A stretch of DNA of 64,000 bases from Capsicum annuum (taxonomy: Eukaryota; Streptophyta; Magnoliopsida; Solanales; Solanaceae), in assembly GCF_002878395.1 (NCBI RefSeq), contig NC_061115.1:93768848-93832847 (forward strand), written 5' to 3'. Under the pieces are notes generated by a model, which did not search any database, had not been told where the DNA came from, and saw nothing but the letters and a program-made list of their open reading frames with translations. Below are positions 12,292-24,339 of this stretch, one piece after another; within the stretch, counting starts at the first letter, position 1, and every line of letters begins with the position of its first letter. A program made the translations under genes and the position numbers.

Positions 12292-14060
12292 ATGGCTACT
12301 CCACACAATCTGAAAGAAGGGCAATCTTCCACTGGACCACTTAGATTTAATGGGCAGTTTATGGATGGTGGAAAACCAAGATGTTTGACTTCCTTATGGC
12401 TGAGGACAGTAAGATAATGGATATAATATTTGATAGACTTCATATTCTAGTTAAATAGGTCAAAGAAGGAGAAATAACTAGAATGGTTGTTAAAAGCTGG
12501 AGAGAGTATGATAATGAAGACGGGAAGAAAATTGAGAAGAATTACAAGGCCAAGAAATTACTAGTTTGTGGCATATGGCCTAGTGAATACAACAGGATTT
12601 CTGCATGTGAAAATGCTAAAGAAATCAAGGATTACTTGAAAATAGCTCATGAAGGGATCAATAATGTGAAAGATTCAAAGGCTTATATGTTGACTAGACA
12701 GTATTAAACCTTCACCATGAAAGAAGGAGAAACCATCCAAGAGATGTATACCAGATTTACTTCTATTACTAATGAGTTACACTATTTAGGAGAAATAATT
12801 CCTTTGTACAAATAGGTAAAAAAAATTTGGGGGTTCTACCTAAATCCTGGAAAAGCAAAGTGGATGTTATCACTGAAGCAAGGAACTTGAAAACTCTCAC
12901 TGTGGATGAATTTATTGGGAATCTTAAGACTCATGAACTTAAGAAGAATCAAAGGAAAGAGAAAAAAGAAGTAAAAAGGGAAAAATCCTTGGTATTGAAG
13001 GATTCTAAGTCAGATTCAAATTAATAAGACACTAATGTTGACTATTTGGAAAAAAGAATTATTAGAGATATGAAGAAAAGTGGTCAGTTTCAAAGAAGTA
13101 AAAGTAGCAGCAGAAAGAGAGGCAATATGATGTTTCTCGCAAATGTTGAAGTCTTGAGCATTTTTTTAAGGATTTTCCAATACACAAAATGGATTTTCAA
13201 GAATATCACAAGACTGAAAGTGACAAAAGAAAAAATAGGGACCAGGTCCTTGTAAAATCAAGAAAAAAACCTACAACTGATTTTGTAGTAAAGTAGGCCT
13301 TAGCTATCTAGGGAGATTCATTCAGTGAATCTAATAAAGCTGAGAAGGTTGAAGATAATTCCATGCTAAAAGTAGAGGTTGAGAAAGTGACTTTTGATTC
13401 CTTATTTGCTCTTATGGAAAACACCGAAAATGAGGTAACTCTCTTTGATATTAAGAAAAATCTAGATAATTATTCTGTTAGAAAGATAAAGAAGCTAGAA
13501 AATATGTTGATTGATTAGGTGTGTGAACTGAATATTAAGAAAAATGCTCTAGAAGAGAAAATAGATAATCATGACCTTGAATTAATTGCTTTAACTTTCT
13601 AGATTTCTAAAACAAAAGAACAGTTATAATCTGAGTTTGGTGAATCAACTAAAGAAAGTAGATGCTTCTGATAGTAAAGGGAACAAAAAGCCTCAAAGCT
13701 TGAAATTGATCTTAAATAAAAATTGAGGGTTTCTCAAAAGCACCTCATGACTACGCTTTAGAAGAACGAAGAGTTAGAAAGGACCTGTCTGTCTGAGAGA
13801 AGAACTAAGTAGATCTCTACAATGGACCATATCCTCATAGATCCTTTCTAATTTAACTAGTCAAGGTTTTAGAAATGGTAAGGGCCTTGGGTATTAATAC
13901 AAAACTCAATCACCTGAATCTTAAGGCAAGGTTGTTTAAGATGTCAGAAACAAAGTCCACAAACCCCTATGCACATATTATGGAAAAGATGGTTATATGA
14001 AAGAAAACTGTCAAGGTTGGGTGAGAGCTAGAATAAATAGTCTTGAGTATATTCAGCAAG
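12292..14060 (+). pseudogene. Copia gag pseudogene
   Basis: The capsid-like protein of a copia element. It starts MATPHNLKEG at 12,292 and has the UBN2-type gag motif order: FNGQFYGWWKTKM after a one-base shift, a WREYD segment, NAKEIKDYLKIAHEG, and ETIQEMYTRFTSITNEL. An EKKEVKREKS charged tail follows. Near 13,965-14,020 CTYYGKDGYMKENC is a damaged zinc knuckle (the expected His is Tyr). In-frame stops occur near 12,456, 12,705 and 12,814. A coiled-coil-like, Lys/Glu-rich region spans about 13,330-13,800. The element cannot make its own intact gag. Confidence 0.78.
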
Positions 14061-14097
14061 GGAATGCCTACCCTAAGGGTTCTAGACCTTTGAAAAT

Positions 14098-14545
14098 GTG
14101 AAGAATATCTCATTACCTAGATGGGCAAAAGGGGATTTATCATGCCTCTATCCTCCAATTGGGAACTCAAATTCAAGTGGGTTCCCAAATCTAACAAATA
14201 GTTTTCTTTACAGGAGGGAGAAAGGATTTGCAGTCAGAACAGGTTCATTGATAATTGTTATTCAAATCAAAAGACTGGAATGACTGACTGTATTCTTTCT
14301 CTCATGAGACTTCAAGGTGAAGGTGTCTCATGTGGAAATAGTAAATAGGATAAAAAATTTGTGTGGATGATGGGAAGTAACTTACTTTGGTATTCCACAA
14401 AGATTCTGATTCATGGGACATGTAAGTTCCTTTTTGCTCAAATAGTTAGTTTTAAGGGACTTGGTCCGTGGCATGCCAAAGTTGTTAAATCTAGATAATG
14501 AGGAAGATTATGACTTTAAAGAATTCATTCATGTTCAAAGGGATG
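14098..14545 (+). pseudogene. Copia protease-region remnant
   Basis: After gag, fragments such as MTDCILSLMRLQ and GEGVSCGN resemble the segment just after the active site of copia aspartic protease. The catalytic D-S-G motif is not readable. The frame is broken at least twice. The segment ends where the solo LTR is inserted (after 14,550). Short length and divergence make the assignment tentative. Confidence 0.5.
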
Positions 14546-14550
14546 ATACT

Positions 14551-17390
14551 TGTAATACCCCGTACTTCTACCAAGCTTCGATTTGCCCCTAGAACATCAA
14601 AGATCTTATTTCATAGATGAATACTTTTTTATTTCTTGTGGTATTTTCAAAATTTTGACTTTTTATCATGTGGAAAATTGAATAAGCCTTCCATCGCTAC
14701 CAAATTCTTCTAAATCCGACACTCGAGCGAAGAGTTAGAGCCATTTTAGTAAAAAGGTGTACCACCTGGTATTTAGCACGTTGCGGAGCCAGCCAAAATG
14801 GCAATCGTCAAAATCCAGTGAGCCTCCACAATTATGGCGCATCACGCTAAGGCTTCATTTTAGAGTTGTCAATTTCCAGTGCGCCAATGTGATTCCACCT
14901 CATCGCGGTGCCTTCCCAGTTTGTAACTAAGGTGGCCACGCGATTTCCATCGCGTCGTGCCAGTATGAAAAATTGGGATTTTTGTTTAGGTTCCATTATT
15001 TAAATTTTAGGGACCATTTAGTAATTTTCCTAAAGCCTCAATCAGCTTATACATGACATTAAACCCCTAAAAGACCTATTATCTTATTGTTTACTCACCT
15101 CTCAAGAAATAAATCACTCTCTCAAAGATAGAAAACCCTAGCCCCCAAGTTCAAAAGAAATCTCAAGAATCCCTCCAAGAGTCTTCAAGAATCTAGACTT
15201 CTCGATATGTTAGATGTTGATTCTTGGGTTCCTTCCACCCAAGAAGTCCAAGAATCCTTTTCTAAATTCAAAGATTATATATTTATTAGTATTCATGATT
15301 CGTGTGAATGAAAATTGAATTTCATGTTGTTATTGAATTTTAATTCATATTTTGTTTACAAAGTTCCAAGTTTTGATCCTAGTATGTGACGTTTATGTGA
15401 TGTTCATGATAAACCCCTTCAAGATGCATGTTGATTGATGTAACCATGTTAATTGGGTGTATTGAATGAAGTATGCTCCCTATATATTTGATAAAATGCC
15501 TATGTAAAGGAAATAGAGTCATTATAGCATGTTGACAAGAAATCCCCAATTATGTATAAGTTAATGCATGCCAAGTGTTTGTTGAAAGGCCTTAGTGAAT
15601 GAATTATGATATGTTGAATGCATTCCTACTCATGTGCATTCCTTATTGAATGAATTATGAGATAATAGTATGTATTCCCTATACATTTACATGTTTAAGA
15701 CTTCTAAGTGCTTGAAGAGGTGCTTCATTGATTGTGTTGTGAATGATAGCCTATTTCCATGTTATGTACGAGTTTTTCTGTCTTGTATTATTTATGTTAT
15801 TGAGTCTTGGGGGTATTTATACCCAACAAATTAGCTGTTTGTCTAGATCCAGTGTCAGTTTCATGATAATCTCAGTCATGCCATGTTAGTAGTACTCTCA
15901 GTCAGTTACAAAACTTAGGAAATCTCAGTATTCTCAGTATCAGTAGCATTCCAGCTTCAGTTCAGAAATTGATTCAGAACTCAATAATATTCCATCAGTC
16001 AATGAAACTCAGTGAATTCAGTTTAGCTCAGTCAAACAAGTATGATTAGTAATAATTCAGTCAAGCCTAGTATGAATAAGTAAATTAGTTCAGTGTCTTT
16101 CAGTTGGGAGTAGGATTCAGCATCGAGCGAACCTAGGGACAGGGGCTCACTCGTTAGATAGGACTGAGATCCCTAGAATCAATCCCTAAGTGCCAGAACT
16201 ACGTAGCTAGCGTAGGTTATGATATTTCACCCATTAGATAGGACTGGCATACTTAGGGATCACCTTCTAGTACAGGACTGGTCTTAAGGGTCACCCGCTA
16301 GATTAGGACTGACTCCATAGCAGTTGTCTTTACTCGTGGAATAGTACTGACACCCTTCTAGCTGGGGTTATAGGTTGGACCCCACTAGTTCAGATTCATA
16401 GCATGTCAGTTAGATGACTACCTTCTACAGTCTCAGTTTCAGAATTTATCTCAGTAAAAGGACTCAGCTCAGTAATACAGATTTAGGACTGTTAGAAATA
16501 GTCAACCATTAGCATCATCGATGGATTTAGAAATCACCTACTAGATAAGACTGATATCAGATCTAACCAAGAAATATCAATATTCATAGATTCAGAGATC
16601 ACCCATTTAGATAGGACTGGTCTCAAATACGGTCAATCAGTATCAGTACCAATAGATTCAGAGATCACTCATTAGATAGGACTAATCTCAGATATAGTTA
16701 ATCAGTACTCAGTTATCAACATCAGCAGATTTAGTTATTCAGTATCCCATCATTAGTAGACTCAGACGTCAGTAAAATGATCATTCAAAAGTCAGTATTC
16801 AGTGTCACTACGATTTTAGTTATAGTTTATGCATGTATCCTCATTCAGTGTACTCAAATTATTTAGTCAGCGTTGTTCATACATGTAAACTCTTGCATTC
16901 AGCCTTACCTCATCTAGTGTACCAGTACATTCTAAGTACTGATGCATATTTTTCTCTTTTTCTATGGTTCTTTATACCATAGGTTCAGAAGCACGGGATT
17001 CAGAGCACCCTTAGCAGTTTAGATTTAGCAAGCAGTAGTAGACTTAGTAGTAAGTCCTCATCATTCGAAGATGTTTCTTATTTTATTATTGCATTAGATT
17101 TAGCATTTCAGTAGATGGAGTTAGTTGAGGGATTGTCCCATCAACTCCTTATTCAGATAGTTTAGAGGTTTTTCAGACTAGATGTTCAGACAGTTGCTTT
17201 AGTAATTTTTGATACTTTATTTAATTGTATTTTAGTTTTTGAACCTTATGGCAAGTTTTTGCTAGTTTTATGCATTTTTATAGTATATTATGCAGTGCAC
17301 AGTTACAGATATTAGTCATGTATTAGCTTATGGTCCTTTGAGGTCATAAGCACTGTGTAGCATTTTGGGTACCAAATTTAGGGCGTTACA
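14551..17390 (+). mobile_element. Solo gypsy LTR nested in the copia element
   Basis: A 2,840-bp LTR starts TGTAATACCCC and ends GGGCGTTACA, with no internal domain beside it. Flanks ATACT (14,546-14,550) and ATATT (17,391-17,395) form a 5-bp target duplication with one change. Much of it aligns by eye with the LTRs of the gypsy element at 49,660-58,189, for example GGGTATTTATACCCAACAAATT, and it is rich in TCAGT pentamers. It was probably left by recombination between two LTRs. Confidence 0.87.
17054..17072 (+). promoter_or_regulatory. Conserved LTR stem-loop (solo LTR copy, decayed)
   Basis: GTCCTCA, a 5-nt loop, then CGAAGAT: a weakened version of the GTCCTCA/TGAGGAC hairpin, 318 nt before the LTR end. 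Confidence 0.45.
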
Positions 17391-17560
17391 ATATTGCCGA
17401 AGATGATGGTCAAAAGCCAAATGATGCAGATGAGAATTAAGGAAAGAGATGGTGATCCAGGATCTAAATCAAAGACCCTTCTCCAGTAGAAGATTAACAA
17501 GAAGGGTCTAGTCAAAATTTATAGGGGCCTGGTCCCAGTAAAATTCATCTCAAAGGGATA
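17391..17560 (+). pseudogene. Copia remnant after the solo LTR
   Basis: NIAEDDGQKPNDADEN and GPGPSKIHLKGIN continue the copia element beyond the nested LTR. An acidic stretch after a VIFDE/HV motif is usual downstream of copia integrase, and IHVQRDD precedes the insertion at about 14,527. Stops are present. This suggests that most of pol was already missing when the LTR landed. Confidence 0.45.
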
Positions 17561-18370
17561 AATTAAAGAGACAAATGTTCTTACCTTCTTGACATTCTGA
17601 CTTCATCTTTTGGAGGTGGGAGTCAAAATAAGTGTCTTAAGTCAAAAATCTCATGGTTTTCTTAGTATTCCTGTCTTAAAAAGTAAGCTCAAAAATGTAA
17701 AAAAGGTTTTGTAAGATGCTGACCGATTCAGTGAATTGTAAAAGAAAGCTTAGCAATTTAAAGGATGCTAAGTCAGGGACCTAGTCCCTAAACCTATCTT
17801 AAGAATAAATTTTGGTATAAAGTAGTATCCTGAAACAAACAAGTTGAGGTTGGGATTGATCAATTATCCTGACCTACTAAATGAATCAGTCTTTCTTCCT
17901 AAATTTGGCTATGATCAGGTAACAGGTATCCTTGGTAAGGTAGGTGCACATTGGTATAACTCAATATTATACCTTTGTAGGTATACATCCATAGGAACAG
18001 CTTGGGATAAAAATAGTTGAGGCAACCACAAATGGAAAATTCACTCAAGAAAGAAAGGCACCTGGTCGCATCTCTTGAGTTTGTACCAAATCAGAATTCC
18101 TTAAAAATCATAAAATTTATATTTAAAAAGGCCACATATGCTTTCTAAGTTGAACAAATATTGTCAATTCACAGTAAAGGTGAATAGGTGCACCTATTGG
18201 AGTTAGACACGTTAATTCAAAAAGACCTTTTTAATTGTCAAATGGTCACCACCATTAATTACAAAATCAAATCTTCTTGTTCTTCCTCTTCCCCAAATTA
18301 ACTCAAATCATATTCCTAAATTGTCCTCTTCTCTAAAACTAACCTGGTCTTTTTCTCTCAAAAATTCAAA
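17560..18370. other. Noncoding spacer within the copia element
   Basis: No coding motif is seen. It contains GGGACCTAGTCCC-type palindromes at 17,775-17,789 and a Thr/Ser-poor AT-rich sequence leading to the downstream ORF. Confidence 0.5.
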
Positions 18371-20660
18371 ATGGCAGAAATTCCATCTTTCTCAACCTCC
18401 ATGAAAGAGTCTTCTTCTGATCTTTCTCAAGAATCACAGAATGTTTTACCCATCCCTCCTTCACTTAAAGTTTCAAACACCCCAAATGAACCAAATTCAG
18501 AAAATCTCAAATCAAACAATCTAATTCTTTAACGCCCAGTACCTTAAAAGAAATATCTTTAAGTACTCAATGAAAACATGTATTAACTCTGCCTACTAAG
18601 TCCTCTCTAGAAAACCCAAAACCCTTAAATAAGTCTGTCCCTGTTGAAATATTCTCAACCACTAAAATTTTTATTGAATCAACCTCAATGGAGGATCTGA
18701 ATCAAGGGTTTGGTTCGTCGATTGAATAAGAAACTTCTCTATCCAAAATTCCTCCTTCCCTAGAAGAAACAAAACCCTCTGATATTTATCTAATCCCTTT
18801 TCCCGTTGAAGAATTAAAAGATGCTAAAATTTTATAAAACTTACAAGTACCTAGTTCCTCTACTCACTCTGATTATAACCTAATTTTTGCTCAAATATTT
18901 GATAAATAAGTACCTATAAAGAGGTCTGATCTATCTAGCAGTATAGATTAGGCGGTTGAGAATTTACTTTTTCTTGCATATGATCCCAAGGAAAGTTCAG
19001 TTATTGAAGAAGAGTACATAGTGGGAGAAAGGGATGAAATATCTAAGTATGAAGAAATTGTATTACCTCCTAATGAGGAGGATGAGGATGAACCACTACT
19101 GAGGTGGTCCATGAAGAAATAAAGGGAAGAAACAAAGAGGCGATAAAAGAAAGGAGAAAGTGAGTGACTCTGGTGTAAAAGTTACTAGATCATATTATAC
19201 TAGGGGGTATGAAATAAGTTAATGGTGGATACAATGAAGACAGGAAAGTCTTAAACCACCAAGAGAAGAAGAATTAAGAAAGATACTTTAGTGAAAGAAG
19301 AGGAGAATGTTGAAATTGTAAAGGTTGGAGAGGATGAGGACATTGATCCCTACATTACTGAAACCAAGAAAATAAGAAAAAAATATTCATGTTGCAGAAA
19401 GGACCAGATTCTCCAGTTCGAAGTCTGGTAACCCTATTGGAATGAAGAAGAAGCAAATGGCTATGAAATGGAAGAAAGTCTTTGAGGGAAATGGTTCTAA
19501 AATGAGAGAAGTTGTTAAAAAGGAATTAAGAAGTAATGCAAAAAGAAAAAAGAAAGAAAAAAAAAAGAAGGATGTGTCTAGAGATCAAAGGAATGAGATA
19601 CTGAAAAACACAGAAAGTGTTATTAGGAAGGGTTTCTTATCCTAAGATATATAAGAAGCCTAGAATGGTAGAGCTAGTAGATTATGTGAGACATCAGGGT
19701 TGGTTGCACCTATTAGAGGAACCAACTCCTATGGACTTTGAGGGTGAGGTGAGAAAATTCTATTGCACTATGGAATTCTCAGATGATGGTTTTAGTCTAA
19801 CTGCACAAACGCAGGGAAAAGAAATTAAATTAGATGAAGAAACATTGGGAAACATTTTAGATGTGCCTGATATTGGTGTGAGGACTGTTGTGAAGCAACA
19901 ACCCTCAACTAAATTCATGGTTGATGTTTCCAAGGTGGGAAGGACATCAATAGCCGGTGCGAGAAAGAATTTTCCCACCTGTGAGTTCCAGTTGGTCTTC
20001 GAGTTCATAAATAAGGTCATTTTACTAGGGTTGGAGAAAAAAACTATAGCCTCTACAGCTAATTTGTTTCTGAAAGAATGCTTGAGCAATTTTGAGATGA
20101 TAAGTCTGCCTGCTCTAATGATAAAGCATATGCATAAAGTGATTCATGAGATGGAAGAAAAACATATAATTCTATATAGATATTTATTGAACAAGGTGTT
20201 TCAACATTTTAGAGTAGCTATAACTAAAGGGACCCCAGGAACTGTCAAACAAATGTTTAGTTTGATAACATTGGTCCAGAATAAAACCATAGTAGGAAAA
20301 ATGAGAATCGTATCTCAGGTGTCTGAGCTACTAGTTATTCACAAAAATCTAAGTAAAGAAATGGAGGAGTTGAGGATCAAGTTATCCTCTAAGGATGCTG
20401 AGATTGAAGATGAAAAGTTAGTAGCTATCTTCTAAGGGACCAAGTGTTTCTGAAGAACTTATAATAGAAAATGCTAAGCTCCAGGTCAAGGTTGCAGAAC
20501 TTACAGGTGAAGTTCAAGGACTAAATGTAGAAGTGAAAAACCTTACTAAGAAATTGTTGGAAGCCCATGCTACTAAGCATGTAAGAATGGAGATGTTAAT
20601 TAAGTCCTTTTTTCCCTACGTCTCCCTCTACCTAAGTCTTGTTATCCTTATCCACTAGTC
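18371..20660 (+). pseudogene. Extra downstream ORF of the copia element (plant transposon-protein domain, envelope-like position)
   Basis: A second coding region sits between the lost pol and the 3' LTR. It starts MAEIPSFSTS at 18,371 with a Ser/Pro-rich N-terminus broken by stops, then acidic and Lys-rich stretches (about 18,960-19,600). The longest intact piece is 272 codons at 19,617-20,435: VSYPKIYKKPRMVELVDYVR, GWLHLLEEPTP, VRKFYCTMEF, LDEETLGNILDVPD. This order fits the 'putative plant transposon protein' domain as I recall it. The end (20,380-20,660) is heptad-like and shifts frame at about 20,432. Position after pol is where Sireviruses carry an envelope-like ORF; I see no clear signal peptide or fusion segment. 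Function unknown. Confidence 0.62.
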
Positions 20661-21366
20661 AGCTCTTTGTCAATCTTCAATTCTTGTGGTCATGTTGTCT
20701 TTTGAAGACAGTTCTTTTATTTTTTTGGTATAATGTAATGGTACTAATCTCCTTAACAATGCATGAATTTCTATTTATGTTCTTTATTTATTCTCTCTTT
20801 AATTGAAAAATTTATTCTTCATGTTAGTGTTGCCCTAGTGGCCATGAGTTAACCATCTTGTGCGTACTTTATTTTTGATTTACTGTTATTACTTTTCAAT
20901 GATGTCAAAAAGGGAAATACTGAATGCATAAGGTAGGGACCAGGTGTGTTGCATGATAATGATATAATTATATGTCAAGGACCAGAGGACCAGGTACTAA
21001 GTGGTGATATGTTTAATGCCATGAATGAATATGTTTGATGCAATGAATAAAGTCAAGCAAGCAAGTGACAGACTGTGTGGATGTGCTGAATGCAATAATG
21101 GCATATTAATAGGGGGAAAATGCTCAAATGAACATTGATGAGTGAAAGCATATTGACAAGGGGAATATTGTCACATAGTAAATGAATGAGCTATGTTTTT
21201 TTATTTCAATTGACAACAAGGGATCAGATCCTATGTTGAAGGGAAGCTTGATGCATAATGATAGGAAAAACATTCACCGACAGTAATGGTAATCACTCCA
21301 ATTATATAAAGTGAATGAGTTCAATGCTCCAAAGATTTGTGGTCATGTTCTGTGGTTTGTCATCAT
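20661..21366. other. 3' untranslated region of the copia element
   Basis: No gene is seen. It has several GGGACCAGGTCC-like motifs (about 20,935, 20,980 and 21,229) and two runs of AAAAAGGGGAAA or similar purines (for example near 20,908) that look like extra polypurine tracts. Confidence 0.5.
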
Positions 21367-21382
21367 CAAAAAGGGGAAAAAT
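21367..21382 (+). other. Polypurine tract of the copia element
   Basis: CAAAAAGGGGAAAAAT lies directly before the 3' LTR start at 21,383. Confidence 0.75.
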
Positions 21383-22124
21383 TATTATATCTTGTTCTGA
21401 TGATAAGCAACTGACAACAAGGGACCAGATCCCTGAGTCGTTATAGAAAAATACAGTTGTCACAAGGTCTGTGCAGTTTTGTCTTTTAGTGTAACAAACT
21501 ACATAGGTAAGCTTGACATTTCGGGACACTTTGCTTAATCAGATTTCTACTCTAATCATTATTCCACTACAAAAGAAAAAGAATGTTTCTCAAATTGATG
21601 AGTTTTCACAATCCTGATTGTACAAAGAGTAAAAAAGATGAAAACTCAATTTCTCAAGTTCTTGATCTTTATATGTACTGAAAAGAGTGAGTTTTCTTGA
21701 GTTGATCCATAATTTATAAATAAATTACTTATGTTATAAGAGTAATGCTTTTTTTATTTTCTTAAGAGTGCTTAGGTAGAGTTACCTAAGTTTGATATTG
21801 GTTAGAGTTAATCAATATCAAGGTGAGTTCTTGGTAGATTTGTCAAGGTAGTTTTGTAGAAGAGTTATTACAAGAAAGTGGAGCCTAGAGTCAGGCTCAT
21901 TAGAGTCTATAATCAAGAGTTTGATTATAGTGGATTGTAGGGTGTTTGTGAGGGCAATCTGTGGTTTTTTCTCCCTTAAGCAAAGAGGTTTCCATGTTAA
22001 ATCTTTGTGTCTTTACTTTCCTGCAAAGCCTTTATTTTTCTAGTGTTTTATTATTTGATTGCCTGTGACTGACTTTAAGGGATCTGGTCCATCACTGTAT
22101 GGTGCAACCCTCGGAGTTTCATCA
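21383..22124 (+). mobile_element. 3' LTR of the copia element
   Basis: 742 bp, matching 11,471-12,235. It starts TATTATATCTTG, so the first dinucleotide is TA instead of TG, and ends TTTCATCA. Substitutions and small indels relative to the 5' copy are frequent, so the insertion is not recent. Confidence 0.88.
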
Positions 22125-23066
22125 CTATGTAATTCATTAAAATAGCAATTTAACTTATTACTTGAAAGCGAATTTTAGTTAAATCAATTTATTTATTCCT
22201 AATAATGGTTTAATATGAATCATTTCACATCAAATAAGTCAATTGATCACTCTATTCAGGACAAATACACTTAGTTGATCGTGTAATTAGTATATAATTC
22301 ATTAAAATTGTAATTGAACTTATTAATTGAAAGATATTTATTGTTAAATCAATTTTTTATTACTAATAATGGTTTAATATGAATCACTTCACATCAAATT
22401 AGTCAATTGATCATTCTATTCTAGGCGAATACACTTAATTGATCATGTAATTACTATGTAGTTCATTAAAATTGCAATTGAACTTGTTAATTGAAATCTA
22501 ATTTTAATTAAATCAATTTGTTTATTACTAATAATGATTTAATATGAATCATTTCACATCAAATTAGTCAATTGATCACTCTATTAGGACTAATACACTT
22601 AGTTGATCATGTAATTACTATGAAATTCATTAAAATAACAAATGAACTTATTCATTAAAAGATAATTTTAGTTAAAATTTATTTATTCCTAATAATTGTT
22701 TGACATGGATCATTTCACATCAAATTAGTTAGCTGATCACTCTATTTTGAATGAATACACTTAATTGGATATGTAATTACTATGAAATTAATTAAAATTA
22801 TAATTAAACTTATTAATTGAAAGATAATTATAGTTAAATCAATTTATTTATTGCTAATAATGGTTTAATATGAATCATTTCACATAAAATTAGTCAATTG
22901 ATCAATCTATTTAGGTCGAATACACTTAATTGGATATGTTATTACTATGAAATTAATTAATACTATAATTAAACTTATTAATTGAAAGATAATTATAGTT
23001 AAGTTAGTTTATTTATTGATAATTACGGTTTAATATGAATCATTTCATATCAAATTAGTCAAATAT
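22125..23066. repeat. ~164-bp AT-rich tandem array (main part)
   Basis: The word ATGAATCATTTCAC (or close variants) recurs at about 22,214, 22,379, 22,544, 22,705, 22,869 and 23,034, a spacing of 161-165 bp. Units also share AATTGATCA and TAATTACTATG. With the part at 11,280-11,470 there are roughly seven units, now split by the copia insertion. It contains no gene. Confidence 0.9.
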
Positions 23067-24165
23067 ATATAGATATATTTTGCAACAGATGACTTACCTA
23101 TTGCAACAGATGAATAACTTATTGGAAAAAATCAAAATAGGTCTTGCTAGTTGTTTGATTTCTTCCAACAAATGAGTAATCTGTTGCAACATATGACTAA
23201 CCTGTTGGAATAAATCAAAATAGATCTTGCTAGTTATTTGATTTCTTTCAATAGATAGGTCATCTGTTGCAACAGATAGATCATTTAATGGAAGAATTAA
23301 ACTTCTTGAATACCTATTTTAATATTTTCCAATAAATGACTCATCTGTTGCAACAGGTAACTCGTATATTGGAAGAAATCAAACCTCTTGAAGACCTATT
23401 TTGATTTGTTTGAAGAACTCAAACCAGTAGCAAGAAATGTTTGATTTCTTCCAACAGATGATTCATCTGCTACAACAAGAGAGTCATCTGTTGAAAAAAG
23501 ATCAAAACAGGTCTTCAAGAGGTATGATTTCTTCCATCAGATAAATCATATGTTGCATTGATGTCTCATTTGTTAGAAGAGATCAAAATAGGTCTTCAAG
23601 AGGTTTGATTTCTTCCAACACATGACTCATCTGTTGCAATAAATAGGTTATTTGTTAGAAGAACTCAATCCAGTAGAGAAACTATTTTGATTTCTTCCAA
23701 CAGATGACTCATCTGGTGCAACAGATGGGTCATCTATTGGAAGATATCAAAATAGGTCTTCAAGAAGTTTGATCTCTTCCAATAGATGAACCATCTATTA
23801 CTGTTACAATAGATGGGTTATCGATTGGAAGAACTCAATCCAGTAGCAAAAACTATTTTAATTTCTTCCAACAGATGACTCATCTGTTGCATGGTCATCT
23901 ATTAGAAAAGATCAAAATAGGTATTCAAGAGGTTTAATTTCTTATAATAGATGACTCATCTGTTATAACAGATGGTTCATCTACTGGAAGAGATCAAAAT
24001 AGGTCTTTAAGAGGTTTGATTTCCTCCAACAAATGACCTATCTATTGCAACAAATGGGTCATCTGTTTAAAGAACCCAATCCAGTAGCAAGAACTATTTT
24101 GATTTCTTCCAACAGATGAACTATATGTTGCAATAGATAGGTCACCTATTGGAAATATTTTTGTA
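23067..24165. repeat. Long hairpin minisatellite between the two MULE genes
   Basis: Units of roughly 110-130 bp contain TTTGATTTCTTCCAACAGAT, GACTCATCTGTTGCAACAGA, TGGGTCATCTGTTGGAAGA and CAAAATAGGTCTTCAAGAGG. The inner part is self-complementary. It is the same core as in the Ulp1-gene introns, but in a longer higher-order unit. Confidence 0.87.
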
Positions 24166-24339
24166 CTCTATTGTATTTATTTAATTTCCTATTACCTTTT
24201 TTCTAGTGATGCATAAATTAATTGTTGGACCATAAATACAAATATATTTTATATAATAAAAACATATATTATTAACAATGAGTTAAAATTATCAAGTTTA
24301 TAACTAAACCAACAAGACTATATACTATTACAATAATTA
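24166..24339. other. AT-rich spacer
   Basis: About 170 bp between the minisatellite and the transposase C-terminus. I see nothing definable in it. Confidence 0.4.

Larger units (their letters stand above)
11471..22124 (+). mobile_element. Copia-type (Sirevirus-like) LTR retrotransposon, non-autonomous, with nested solo LTR
   Basis: The 10.65-kb element has LTRs at 11,471-12,235 and 21,383-22,124. Flanks are CTAAG (11,466-11,470) and CTATG (22,125-22,129), a 5-bp duplication with one change inside the 164-bp array. In order the interior has a tRNA-Met-like primer site, copia gag with a zinc-knuckle-like remnant, a protease remnant, a solo gypsy LTR, a short piece like the region after integrase, then a separate downstream ORF and a polypurine tract. 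No reverse transcriptase, RNase H or integrase core is visible, so a large pol deletion is inferred. An extra ORF after pol is known for Sireviruses; the clade call is tentative. Confidence 0.82.

Noticed and set aside
19760..20089. 109-codon minus-strand ORF
   Set aside because: Antisense shadow of the copia downstream ORF, which has the recognisable domain.
20661..21366. A second LTR boundary near the AAAAAGGGGAAA tracts
   Set aside because: No repeat of the adjacent sequence exists elsewhere in the window; the LTR start is fixed by alignment at 21,383.
7740..24165. CRISPR-like appearance of regularly repeated palindromic words
   Set aside because: Units are contiguous and variable with no unique spacers, and the setting is a plant nuclear transposon.
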